64,000 nt of DNA from Streptomyces sp. IMTB 2501. Its GTDB lineage: Bacteria; Actinomycetota; Actinomycetes; Streptomycetales; Streptomycetaceae. How positions within the stretch are numbered: position 1 is the stretch's first letter; every line of letters begins with the position of its first letter. Below, piece by piece: positions 51,336 through 59,896 of the stretch. Under the pieces are notes generated by a model. The model was given only the letters and a program-made list of their open reading frames with translations, had not been told where the DNA came from and ran no database searches. The DNA is taken from positions 1 through 64,000 of the forward strand of contig NZ_MQUS01000039.1 in NCBI RefSeq assembly GCF_001953885.1, given 5' to 3'. A program made the translations under genes and the position numbers.

Positions 51336-52433
51336 TCAGCTTCTTTTCGAGCGCCTCAGCAGCAGGGGAACGTCGGGGGACAAGTCACCCTCCGCCCACG
51401 CCCGGACCTCTCGGCTCTTGCCTACCCGATTGAGCCCGCGCCGTGCTTCCCCCAGGACGGAAGCGCCCCAGTCGTCGCTGTTCCATCCGCCGTCGGCTCG
51501 GCATATCTCAACATCGAAGAGGACTTCCCGGCGGACGTCGGCCTCGCGTAGACCTATGATCCGCAATTGCATCAGCGAGGGCGCAGCTGCCCAGGTCCTG
51601 CGGCTTGCCGCCACCAGGTGCGCCCCCAGCAGTCCGGCATACGCCTCGTTGAACTCGGTCTTCGGCCAGGCCTTGGCCGACAGCCTGCCCGTGGGGGTGG
51701 TGTGAGGCATCTTCTCGGGAAGCACCTGCGGTCCCGGCAACAGGACTCCAATTGTTGCCTCGGAGCCGCAGGCATCTACCGCCACAACCTGTGATGGGCT
51801 GTCCCGGAAGACATCGAAGATGGCAGTCGTGACGGCGGAGCGCTCGCCGCGACAGAGGTCGTCCCACTGGGCGTCGGCGAGACTTTGACGTTCCTGTTGA
51901 TCTCGCTGTGCGCGGACGTAGGTGTCTACTGCACGCCTCTCCCCGTAGTCGCGGGCCTCCCTGCGGATCTCTCGTTGCCGACCGCGCTGCCACCAGCGTG
52001 CCTCGGTCTTGCGGCGTGCCCATTCCCTCTCCATGAATGGCTTCGCGTCGACCGGGTCGGGCTCGGGGACCAGCAGTCGCTGGGCTTCGGTGAATCGCTG
52101 GTGCCCGACGGCCATGAGTCGAGTCAGCTCCTCCAGCGCGGCAGCCGCCTCGGCCGCACGGACCCCAACGCCGGCCGCAGCCTGGCTCGCAGAACTCCGG
52201 CGACCTACCCCTGCCGTGCGCCGCCGCCCACCGCTGCCGAGGGCCACATCGATGATCTTGTTCTCGGCTGCCCCGACTGGATGGGTGACGACATACGCGG
52301 TGCGGCTCACCTGCTTGGTTGGCCGGGGTGTCACTGCGTTCTTCACGGTCCGCACGGGATGCATGGCCCGGCGCACGGACCGAGGCGTCGCCTTGCGTAC
52401 CGACTTACGGACCATGCGTCGAGCAAAGCCCAT
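51336..52433 (-). CDS. unknown basic protein
   Basis: 365 residues, ATG at 52433. The first 60 residues are very basic (ARRMVRKSVRKATPRSVRRA, MHPVRTVKNAVTPRPTKQ); the middle is helical and charged (RWWQRGRQREIRREARDYGE), with WDDLCRGERSAVTTAIFDVF opening the C-terminal globular part. No export signal. Resembles phage- or plasmid-borne unknowns in streptomycetes; I cannot assign function. Confidence 0.65.
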   Translation of the reverse strand: MGFARRMVRKSVRKATPRSVRRAMHPVRTVKNAVTPRPTKQVSRTAYVVTHPVGAAENKIIDVALGSGGRRRTAGVGRRSSASQAAAGVGVRAAEAAAALEELTRLMAVGHQRFTEAQRLLVPEPDPVDAKPFMEREWARRKTEARWWQRGRQREIRREARDYGERRAVDTYVRAQRDQQERQSLADAQWDDLCRGERSAVTTAIFDVFRDSPSQVVAVDACGSEATIGVLLPGPQVLPEKMPHTTPTGRLSAKAWPKTEFNEAYAGLLGAHLVAASRRTWAAAPSLMQLRIIGLREADVRREVLFDVEICRADGGWNSDDWGASVLGEARRGLNRVGKSREVRAWAEGDLSPDVPLLLRRSKRS

Positions 52434-52960
52434 CCCTACCTCCTCCAGAGGCCCAGAGCCGAAGCCTACGACTGGAGGAGCCGGCGTGGCGCCCGTTGTA
52501 CTCGCCGCGCACCGGTTCCTCGGAAGAGTCGGCGGACATCACGCCAGCACGGGCGCTCGTGCCGGCACCATCCGACGCCGTTGATCGATGTCAAACGCGG
52601 ATATCAGTCGCGTATTGGTGATCGTCCGCCGTTGCCCCTCATTCCGTGGCGACGGCGACAGCCGGACCGGCCAGGCGTAGCGTCAGGTTCCGGGGTGAGT
52701 CGATCTGTGGCACGGCGACCTCTTCGTCCCGAAGCAACTTGGGCGGGGGCCGTGCCTTGGGCTGGTGTGCCCCTCACCTGTGCTAATGGTCCGTAGGCGT
52801 CCGCGCTCGTCCGCCGCTGTCTGTCGGCGTTGTCACGCACTTAGACACTCACGCTGCTGCGCCCTTGCGGCCGTTGCTACGGCGGTCGGATGCACTATGG
52901 CGCGTATGAATACCGCTGTTGTCGCCCGTCGTCGGACGGAGCCTTCCTCAATCCTGCCCC
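52434..52960. other. 527-bp gap with arm-like repeat at 52580-52606
   Basis: Contains GTTGATCGATGTCA then GCGGATATCA, a degenerate form of the integrase arm pair, but no att core. No gene seen. G+C falls toward the right end. Confidence 0.4.
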
Positions 52961-53884
52961 TCACGTCCTTCCTCCCAGCTCTCGCCGAGCGTCGTTCAAT
53001 AGCTTCGCGGCGCAAGCCTCGGGCGATGGCGTGCCGCCCCAGCGGCGCTGGATTACCGCATCACCAGCGACTGCGGTGGGCCCGGTAGCGAGTTGGACCG
53101 GGGGAAGCCAGATAGAGACTGCCCCTTCAGCTGCAGTGATCACCTGTACAGCCCCTCGGGCCAACCGAGCCTTGGTTTGTCTCTTGATGGACTCGTTCAG
53201 ACCAATAACGATATCCTCGATTTCTCCGACAATTGTTTCATCGCTGAGCCCTTTAGTGCTCAGGCCTGCAATCATCTCCTGGAGCTGGGCTCGGCGACCT
53301 GCAACCTCCGGATGGGCGACAATATCGACTGTTCTCTGCAGGACTTCTTTGTCGTCTTTTCCGTCATCCGGTACGACAAGGCGTGTGACGACCAGCTTGG
53401 CCAGCCGTTGCTGTTCAGCTGAGGAAACGCTAGCGAATTCGCGTCGTTTTCCAGGCTCGACCTTTGTGTTCCTGTGAAAGAACGGAAAGGTTCTCACGAT
53501 CTCCCATTCGCGGTCGAAGCGATCTGGTTGCGCGTATACCGCGACGGCACGTACGTCCTGATGCTGGATCGAGATGTCGTCGCGGATATCATCCAATATC
53601 ACTCGTCGCGTCACCCCGAGTGCATCTTGCTCTGGGTCCGTGCTGAACTCGCGCTCGAACTGCTCTCTGCGGGAGCTGTTCCATTCGACTCGCTCGACGA
53701 AGGGGTCAGCGATCTGCAACAGCTCCATCAGCCGGGTGGGATTCCAGCATTCCTCCCACCGGGCCAGGTCGTCGTTGGACGGAACCGGAACCACAAGGCG
53801 GTCGTACAGGAGCAAATCCGCGACGAACGCGCGCTTCTCAAGGTGATCTGCCACTGAGTAGCAACCCCAAAGGCGGAGTGCCAT
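52961..53884 (-). CDS. unknown protein of lower G+C
   Basis: 307 residues, ATG at 53884. Opens MALRLWGCYSVADHLEKRAF, VADLLLYDRLVVPVPSND, a pattern seen in uncharacterised cytoplasmic proteins of mobile regions. C-terminal third is strand-rich (GAVQVITAAEGAVSIWLPPV). Lower G+C than neighbours, hinting at a separate origin. Could be a defence or toxin-type gene; nothing shows this directly. Confidence 0.65.
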   Translation of the reverse strand: MALRLWGCYSVADHLEKRAFVADLLLYDRLVVPVPSNDDLARWEECWNPTRLMELLQIADPFVERVEWNSSRREQFEREFSTDPEQDALGVTRRVILDDIRDDISIQHQDVRAVAVYAQPDRFDREWEIVRTFPFFHRNTKVEPGKRREFASVSSAEQQRLAKLVVTRLVVPDDGKDDKEVLQRTVDIVAHPEVAGRRAQLQEMIAGLSTKGLSDETIVGEIEDIVIGLNESIKRQTKARLARGAVQVITAAEGAVSIWLPPVQLATGPTAVAGDAVIQRRWGGTPSPEACAAKLLNDARRELGGRT

Positions 53885-54626
53885 GACTCTCCTCCAGAGC
53901 AGTTGAGACTAGGGATCAAACTCAGGACATCTCACTTCTTTGAGGTTTGCAACCGCACGGCCGCGCGCTCGCTGGAACGCTGGTCCCCATCGCTCACGCA
54001 GCGGTGGACTCTCGATGGCTGGGACAAACGCTGGTGACTGCGATCAGCAGCGATTTACTGACCACAAGTCCCGCTGACCAGCGGGTCTAACGAAGCCCAC
54101 GACTCTGACCAGCTCAGACGCCGCGGGCTTCTGTCGTTGTTGGTTGGAGTCGTGTGTCCTTGCACGGCCCAGGGACAGTCCAGGGCTGATCCCTATGGAT
54201 TGGCCCGTTTGGTCGACAGACGACGCAATTTTCACGGGGCCGCCTGGGCCTCAGCCGACGACAGCCAGCCACGTCGGAGAGTGCGCCGACAGACTAGGCG
54301 CGCGTGTTTCTCGCCGCACCCCCACTGGCCTCAACCACGGTGCAGTGCCGTCGACGGGAGTAAGCCGCGCCGGGCCGGCCTTGGGAACGGCGCACAGTTG
54401 ATCGCCTCGCAAAGCTCTCAGCTTGGGAAGCTGCGGTCATTTGGCGTTGGTCCGGGCGCTGACCTGGGCAATCGACTGAAGTGCAGCCTGGTCGGGCCCC
54501 GTTGTATTCACCGTGGTTCCCCGCTGTTCCCCGCTCGATCTGGTGCGGTTGTGGTGCACAGATACGGGGCTCGATTGGCCAATCACGTTTGGAACGGCAG
54601 AAGAAGCCGCTGCATGTGGGGGCCTT
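53885..54626. repeat. 742-bp gap made of dispersed repeats
   Basis: 54254-54370 is a copy of the block at 3416-3535 and 57850-57970. 54417-54560 starts AGCTTGGGAAGCT and contains GTGGTTCCCCGCT and GATCTGGTGCGG, like 56264-56400 and 58004-58145. No gene seen; short open frames on both strands are compositional. Confidence 0.6.
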
Positions 54627-55262
54627 CTACGCCTGACCCGAGGGGGCGGCTGACGATTCCGAGCCCCCTTCGGCCTGTCCTTCATCTCCGTCCTGGTCCT
54701 CCATGTAGATGTAACCAGGAGGCGGAAGTGTGAGGTCGGCTTCTGGAATCGAGAGGCTCTGGCGCATCAACAGGAGCATCTTCAGCTCAGCCTCGTCGTA
54801 CTTCTGCTGCCGGTCGTGGAAGCTGCGGTCGTCGGGGGCGTCATACTCCCCGAATTGGCCCCAGGACCAGGCTGCGCCGTAGGCAGCGGAAGCTGCAGCC
54901 GCCACGGCGCGATCGGCGTAGAACTCCAGTTGTGCGAGCTTGGCGAAGGCATGAGACTGCCAACCTTCTGGCAACTCAGGTGCGTCCGTGAAGCCATAAC
55001 AATGGTCGTAAGCGGTCCTGGCTAGCGCTTTCACCGCTTCGTAAAACTCTACGTACGATCGCCGACGGTGCTCGAAGGTCCGGGCCTCGTCCTCACGAGC
55101 CCAACGTTCGCGCTCGCGTTGTCGCTCACGAGCCCAGGCGACGGTTTCACGGCGATCCGCCCAGCGCTGTGTAATCAGGGCGCTTGTGGTCCCTGCGACT
55201 AGCGTGGCTGCCACGCCTATGCCAGCCACTACGAGCGGCACCCAGAGGGGAGTAGATGTCAC
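54627..55262 (-). CDS. unknown protein with N-terminal membrane anchor
   Basis: 211 residues, ATG at 55262. One hydrophobic segment (WVPLVVAGIGVAATLVAGTT), then a very long charged helix (ADRRETVAWARERQRERERW, EDEARTFEHRRRSYVEFYEA), and an acidic Ser/Gly tail. The layout of anchor plus Arg/Glu coiled coil recurs in streptomycete small membrane proteins of unknown role. Confidence 0.75.
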   Translation of the reverse strand: MTSTPLWVPLVVAGIGVAATLVAGTTSALITQRWADRRETVAWARERQRERERWAREDEARTFEHRRRSYVEFYEAVKALARTAYDHCYGFTDAPELPEGWQSHAFAKLAQLEFYADRAVAAAASAAYGAAWSWGQFGEYDAPDDRSFHDRQQKYDEAELKMLLLMRQSLSIPEADLTLPPPGYIYMEDQDGDEGQAEGGSESSAAPSGQA

Positions 55263-55348
55263 TCCTCAATAGTTGCCGGTGACGCTGACCGAGCGCTCTA
55301 CAACCCCGTAAGGATCTTCCTGACGTCATCCCGTCTGCCGTTGTCCCA

Positions 55349-55618
55349 CACGCTTTCCAACTGTGGTGGTGGGGTGTTGGGGTGCGGGCGGGAGCGTTCA
55401 CCTGGGTTCATGGGCGGATGGCCGGAGTGCGGGAGGCTGCCTCTGGTCTCGCCTGAACGTCCGCGAACGGCGGTGAATGAGACGGAAACTGAGACGGTGG
55501 CGACCGGCCCGGCGCTCGCTCCTGCCCAGGTGCGCGCTCAGAGATGGCTCGCCACCGCGGTCTCGACTTCGGTGCGAGTTGGGGGGCGAGGCGTGCCGCC
55601 CGAGGTGCCCCCAGGTCT
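55349..55618. repeat. dispersed repeat, uninterrupted copy
   Basis: Second copy of 1101-1367. Here it runs on directly through 55619-55686 into the gene pair at 55687, with no TIR-bounded insert. Confidence 0.75.
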
Positions 55619-55686
55619 GTCCACCATGAGGCCGGACAAGTTCTCATTGATGGCCGAGAAAATCGAACACGTGCTTGAATCTGGCC

Positions 55687-55920
55687 ATGCGATCGTTCCC
55701 CGACGACCTTGCCCAGGCGCAGCAGGAGTGGAGTTCCACCTACCGGCAGCTCGCCGAGCGGCCCGGCCGTACCGAGCTGCGCCGGCGTCTGTACCGGCTG
55801 TCGGCTCAGCTGTTCTTCCATCCCTACTGGCAGCATCGGCGCCCAAACCCCGTGGCGTGGTGGGAGCTGCGTGAACTGGGACGATCAGATGCGGACGTTC
55901 GTGAACGGCTTCATCAATGA
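55687..55920 (+). CDS. small unknown protein, paralog of 2685-2918
   Basis: 77 residues from the ATG at 55687, aligned end to end with the copy in element 1. Most substitutions are conservative, and LYRLSAQLFFHPYWQ is unchanged, so selection on the protein is likely. The stop overlaps the next start as in the other copy. Confidence 0.65.
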   Translation: MRSFPDDLAQAQQEWSSTYRQLAERPGRTELRRRLYRLSAQLFFHPYWQHRRPNPVAWWELRELGRSDADVRERLHQ

Positions 55921-56189
55921 CGTGTTGGGATGAGGGGCCGCATGTGCCAGATGATCCTCAAGGCATGCCCGGCCCGATTCACGTGATCGTGCATCCGCCG
56001 TCGCCCAGAGCCGGCCGACGCGTGCGCGTGGACGGCGAGATCCTCGGGCTGGCCCACAACGTGGCCGACGTCGCTGAGTTCCTTCGCCGGGCAGGACTGG
56101 AGATCGATCCGGCGGAGGTGGCGGAGTCGCCGTGGATCGACTGGTGCGGTGTGGGGCCTGAGCGCTGGGGCCCGGCGGCGAGCGTCTGA
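55917..56189 (+). CDS. small unknown protein, paralog of 2915-3181
   Basis: 90 residues, two longer at the C-terminus than the copy at 2915. Shares IVHPPSP, VRVDGEILGLAHNV and EFLRRAGLEIDPAEVA. Same overlap with its partner. Function unknown. Confidence 0.65.
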   Translation: MTCWDEGPHVPDDPQGMPGPIHVIVHPPSPRAGRRVRVDGEILGLAHNVADVAEFLRRAGLEIDPAEVAESPWIDWCGVGPERWGPAASV

Positions 56190-56619
56190 CGTACCGGAGG
56201 CAACGCACCTTGGAAGCACAGGCTATGTGGCCGCTCGATGCGTAGCGAACGCCTGCTCTCAGCTTGGGCAGCATAGGTGATTCAGGGCCAGAAGCCTTGC
56301 TGACCTGCGGTGGAATGGTGCTGACGCCCTATGGGCAATGGCTGCGTCCTCGGTGTCCCCCGTGGTTCCCGCGCTATCTGGCGCGGGGCTGGCACGAGTT
56401 GGGAGGGTACAGAAGTGTCCTTTACCTACGCCTCCGGCGGAGAGCTCCGACCCTGGCCCCGGACTCGTTCCCGCCGACCCCGCCGACTCCCGCCCCCGCA
56501 ATCACCCACTTGGCCTCCACACCGAGACACCTGCGCTAGCGTGCGGTGATGTGGTGGTGGCGGTAGCCCGCGATCGGGCAGTTCCCGCCTTTGCCCGTTC
56601 TCGTCGACAGGGAGTGCTC
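56190..56619. repeat. 430-bp gap with repeat 56264-56400
   Basis: Begins with CAGCTTGGGCAGCAT and includes CGTGGTTCCCGCG and TATCTGGCGCGG, a member of the repeat family at 54417 and 58004. The rest is the upstream region of the next gene. No other gene. Confidence 0.55.
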
Positions 56620-57051
56620 ATGCACGGCCTCATCAAATGCGGCGCAGTGACGACTGGTGCACTGTCCGCGGTCCTCGGCTTGGTGCCTTCCCCAGCCCAT
56701 TCCATGGCCGCTCTCCAGCCCGCCCAGACCACTCTTGTCTCAACAATGAATCCCTCGCTGTACGGGGAGCTGGTCAGATTCGTCGACAGGGTCTGCCCGG
56801 CGAACCCAAGCAGCACGTCGCCGACACCCACCGGCACCGTGACGTTCCAAGAGGGCGATATGGTGCTCGCCCGAGGGGTCCTGTTTCCAGTCGGTGGCAC
56901 CGGTCCGTGCAGCATGACAATGGTCGTGATTCGCTTCATGCGTCTCGGCACGCACACCGTCACCGCCCTCTATTCAGGTGACGTCAACTACAGCTCCGGT
57001 CCGTTGGAGTCCGTGCGGCAGAGCGTGAGGCGGAGGCTGCCGACAGCGTAG
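56620..57051 (+). CDS. secreted Ig-like repeat protein
   Basis: 143 residues, ATG at 56620 six bases after GGGAG. Signal peptide ending near AHSMAAL, then a single Big_5-type Ig-like domain: LVSTMNPSLYGELVRF, PTGTVTFQEGDMVLA, MRLGTHTVTALYSGDVNYSS. Usually such domains come in tandem in large surface proteins; here there is only one, so it may be a fragment kept as a small secreted protein. Two Cys may form a disulfide. Confidence 0.78.
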   Translation: MHGLIKCGAVTTGALSAVLGLVPSPAHSMAALQPAQTTLVSTMNPSLYGELVRFVDRVCPANPSSTSPTPTGTVTFQEGDMVLARGVLFPVGGTGPCSMTMVVIRFMRLGTHTVTALYSGDVNYSSGPLESVRQSVRRRLPTA

Positions 57052-57181
57052 GCACCCAAGCGCCCCGCTCGCCTGCGGCGTCATCGTTGTCCCCAGCATC
57101 CGGCATGGGGCGACGAACACCAGGCCGCAGGCAAAGGCGCAGCCGGTGGAGGCCCAATAGGTTGCGTCACCCCCGGGGCAA

Positions 57182-57238
57182 TCTTGAAAACCGTCGTGGC
57201 GCGAGCCACCGTGGGTTCAAATGCCACACCCGCCGCCA
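57182..57238 (+). other. tRNA-Ser(UGA) 3'-half relic (possible attachment core)
   Basis: From the anticodon loop (CTTGAAAACC) through a long variable arm (GTGGCGCGAGCCAC), the T arm (GTGGGTTCAAATGCCAC) and acceptor end ACCCGCCGCCA. The 5' half does not precede it. This looks like the trace of another element that used a tRNA-Ser gene. A mismatch in the T stem argues against function. Confidence 0.65.
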
Positions 57239-57250
57239 CGTGTGAGGTCG

Positions 57251-57273
57251 CCTGACCAGGCATATCGGTCAGG
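57251..57273. terminator. hairpin behind tRNA-Ser relic
   Basis: CCTGACC (57251-57257) pairs with GGTCAGG (57267-57273). Positioned as a tRNA terminator would be. Confidence 0.45.
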
Positions 57274-57503
57274 GGCCGTCGCGTTGTGCGGTGCCCGCTC
57301 GGCACCGTGGTTTCCCGTGGTTCCCCGCACATTCGGGCGCGGTTGGGGCACGGGCGCCTTCTGATCCGTAGCTCTAGCGAGATCGGTCAGGGACGGTCAT
57401 ACAGGTCGCGATTCGGCTGCACGGGGACGCTGCGGGGTGGGGTCGGTTGCTGTGGTTGCTGTATCCGGCTGCTGTACAGCAGGATCCTGGTGGGGGTGGC
57501 GGC
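57274..57503. repeat. repeat block, copy of 3213-3320
   Basis: 57302-57350 carries CGTGGTTCCCCGCAC and GCGCGGTTGGGGCAC of the dispersed family. 57357-57470 matches element 1 at 3213-3320 up to GGTTGCTGTGGTTGCTGTA. Confidence 0.6.
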
Positions 57504-57845
57504 GTGGAGCGGGAACTACTCGAACGGCTGCTGGTTGGCGACGACGAGGCGTCCGTGGCCGCTCTGGCTGGGCTCCGCTGCGGCGGTTCCCACGTGGTCT
57601 GGGAGGGGACTACGGCTTCTGAGCCGCTCGCCTTGATCTATGGACGTCGACTGCGGCACATGTGCCGCCGGGGCATTGAGACCACGAACTTGGCATGCGC
57701 CGTGGAGCTGCTCGGCCGGCATCAGCAGCCGGTTCGCTTGGGACAGATCAGGGCTGCCGATGGCTCCTGGACGTTCATGCTGTTTCTGACCGAAGACGGC
57801 GGGAGGCTGATCGCTTGCACCGGCGTTCGGCGGTCCCACGTCTAA
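57504..57845 (+). CDS. small unknown protein, absent from element 1 copy
   Basis: 113 residues from the GTG at 57504; the ribosome site is weak. Leu-rich N-terminus (LLERLLVGDDEASVAALAGL), and TFMLFLTEDGGRLIACTGVR near the end. Flanked on both sides by repeat blocks that are adjacent in element 1, so it behaves like a cassette gained here or lost there. Confidence 0.5.
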   Translation: MERELLERLLVGDDEASVAALAGLRCGGSHVVWEGTTASEPLALIYGRRLRHMCRRGIETTNLACAVELLGRHQQPVRLGQIRAADGSWTFMLFLTEDGGRLIACTGVRRSHV

Positions 57846-58186
57846 ACCTCAGCCGACGAAAGTCAGCCACGATGGCGGGTGCGCTGACCGATCAGGCGCG
57901 CGTATGTCTCGCTGTACCCCCGCCGGGCTCAGCCACGCTGCCGATGCCGTCGACCAGGGCAAGCCGCGACTGCCGGTGCGTGACCACGGCGTCGGAGCCC
58001 TCAGCTTGGGAAGCTCAGGTGATCTGGGGTTCGCTACGGGACTGGCCTGCGGCGGAGCGGCATTGGTGGCGGGCGGGGAGCCGACTGGTTCCCCGGTGCT
58101 CCCCGTGGTTCCCCGCACGATCTGGCACGGGTCTGGCACGACCTCTGCTGAAGATCCACCGTCTGGGGTTTGCGATCACCTCTCCG
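57846..58186. repeat. 340-bp gap of two repeat blocks
   Basis: 57850-57970 matches 3416-3535 and 54254-54370. 58004-58145 begins AGCTTGGGAAGCT and holds CGTGGTTCCCCGCAC and ATCTGGCACGG. No gene. Confidence 0.65.
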
Positions 58187-58891
58187 TCACGCGGGGCTCA
58201 GCTGCTTGACGACTGCCTCGGCCACGGCCCTGGCGCTGCCCGGATTCTGACCCGTAATCAGGCGTCCGTCCTCGACTACATACGTGGCGAACGGCTCGTC
58301 GGCCGTGCTGTAGTTGGCGCCGAGCTTTCTCAGCTCCTCTTGCAGGTTGTAGGGGACCGCTTGTGCCCTGTTCGCCAGTTCCTCTTCTGGCCAGGAGAAC
58401 CCGGTGACCCTCTTGTCCTTGACCAGGGGTTCCCCGTTGCTCAGAGTCACGTTGAGCAGGCCCGTGGCGCCGTGGCAGACGGTCGACACGACTCGGCCGG
58501 TCTCGTAGAACCTGGCCATTAGGTCTTCCAACTCTTGGCTCTGCGGGAAGTCGAACATGACCCCATGGCCACCGGTGAGGTAGATGGCGTCGTAGTCCTC
58601 GCTATTCACCTCGGAGATTTTCTTGGTGTCCTCAAGGAGGTCCATGAACTTTCTGTCCGCGTAGCGCTTTTCAGTCCCTAGCTCCGCTAGGACCTCGTGC
58701 GACAGGCTCTCCGGATCGATGGGAACCTTGCCGCCCGATGGGCTTGCAATGTCCATGGTGAATCCGCGCTGCTCGGCGACGTCCCAGAAGTGAGTCAGCT
58801 CCCCGAGCCAGAGCCCCGTCCGCATGCCGACCTTCTGATATTCATCGACGTTGGTGACGATGACTAGGATCTTGGTTTTGGTTGCGGGCAT
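58187..58891 (-). CDS. DJ-1/PfpI family protein (Hsp31-like)
   Basis: 234 residues, ATG at 58891 nine bases after GGAGGTG. The nucleophile elbow STVCHGATGLL carries the conserved Cys, with Glu likely in VDEYQK or GLWLGE near the N-terminus, and YDAIYLTGGHGVMFDFP before it, as in class III DJ-1 proteins such as Hsp31 (glyoxalase III/chaperone type). Probably protects against reactive carbonyls. Occupies the place held in element 1 by the DUF4389 gene. Confidence 0.88.
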   Translation of the reverse strand: MPATKTKILVIVTNVDEYQKVGMRTGLWLGELTHFWDVAEQRGFTMDIASPSGGKVPIDPESLSHEVLAELGTEKRYADRKFMDLLEDTKKISEVNSEDYDAIYLTGGHGVMFDFPQSQELEDLMARFYETGRVVSTVCHGATGLLNVTLSNGEPLVKDKRVTGFSWPEEELANRAQAVPYNLQEELRKLGANYSTADEPFATYVVEDGRLITGQNPGSARAVAEAVVKQLSPA

Positions 58892-59413
58892 GATGACGCA
58901 CCTCCGATTACCTCCCCCTCCTTTCGACCGTAGGCCTGGAGGGTTCGGTCGGCAACGCCGCTGTGGCGAACGGCTCTGTAAAGCTGGGCACCCGAAGTAG
59001 CGATTTGCGTTCACAGTGCGACGATTGCGGAGGCCCCTGAGTTCTCTGTCGTAGGCAGTGCAGGTGCGTCGCGTAGGTCGGCGGAGCGATTTTGGGCTGG
59101 AGCTGCTTTGGCGCGAGTGATCATGGCTCCGTAAGCTTCCGGCGCGTCGGGCAGTCTGTGGACCTGCCCGGTGAAGCACGACGTTGGGGCCATGATCTTC
59201 GAGGCTCGCGCCAAAGTGGCTGCCTAAAATCGTGGAGCCGACCGCCCCAGCCGCGACGTACCCCTTCCCTGACAGCAAGCGGCAGATTGCCCCAGCGCGC
59301 GGCACGGGCGCCGGCCGGGCTGGAGCGGGGCGGAGACAGGAGCGCAGGCCCGGCCGGGGGCCGGGCCGCGCGCGGTGAGCGGAGCGAGCCGCCTTGATGA
59401 AGGAGAGAAGGTT
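58892..59413. repeat. 520-bp gap with inverted repeat and shared block
   Basis: 59107-59127 and 59189-59215 are inverted relative to each other (TTTGGCGCGAG and GATCATGGC in both), bounding a 109-bp MITE-like unit. 59240-59308 matches 4460-4522 of element 1. No gene seen. Confidence 0.6.
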
Positions 59414-59866
59414 TTATCCCGCTGGGATGAGGCGCTTGCCGTCGTGGCTGCGTACGTGGGGGCCGTTGCCGTCCAAGGCGTCCAGGAGCCTGACCGCGAA
59501 GACCTCGGCCATGCGCTCGCTGACCTCGTCGGGCGTGAGCCAGGAGACGGCGGTGGACTCGCTTGAGGTGCGTTCGGAGCCGCCGGAGGGCTTGCAGCGG
59601 AAGACCAGGGCCACGATGCCGCGGGTCAAGTTCTTGTAGACGCCGGTGAGTTCGTCGACCTCGACGTGGATGCCCGTCTCCTCCAGGACCTCGCGGGCTA
59701 CGCCGGCCTCGGGGGTCTCGTTGAGTTCGAGGATGCCGCCGGGGAGTTCCCAGGTGCCGTTGTCGGCTCGGCGGATCGCCAGGAGGCGGCCGTCCTCGCG
59801 CACCACTGCTCCGGCCACGGACACGGAGTGCAGGGGGGAGGACGACGCTTCCTGTGCTTGACTCAT
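59414..59866 (-). CDS. NUDIX hydrolase
   Basis: 150 residues from the ATG at 59866. Nudix box GGILELNETPEAGVAREVLE then ETGIHVE fits the consensus exactly. The first strand is VSVAGAVVREDGRLLAIRRA. NUDIX genes next to the GntR repressor are a known feature of actinomycete integrative conjugative elements. The family cleaves nucleoside diphosphate-X; substrate unknown. Shares its promoter gap with the regulator and an operator half-site at 59861, which overlaps the start codon. Confidence 0.9.
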   Translation of the reverse strand: MSQAQEASSSPLHSVSVAGAVVREDGRLLAIRRADNGTWELPGGILELNETPEAGVAREVLEETGIHVEVDELTGVYKNLTRGIVALVFRCKPSGGSERTSSESTAVSWLTPDEVSERMAEVFAVRLLDALDGNGPHVRSHDGKRLIPAG

Positions 59867-59876
59867 GTAGAGGAGC
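59861..59876. promoter_or_regulatory. KorSA-type operator, weak site
   Basis: ACTCATGTAGAGGAGC, three mismatches from the perfect palindrome at 60765. Lies over the NUDIX start and 20 bp before the GntR gene, suggesting autoregulation. Confidence 0.5.
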
Positions 59877-59896
59877 ATAGGAGGCAGAGAAGGACT

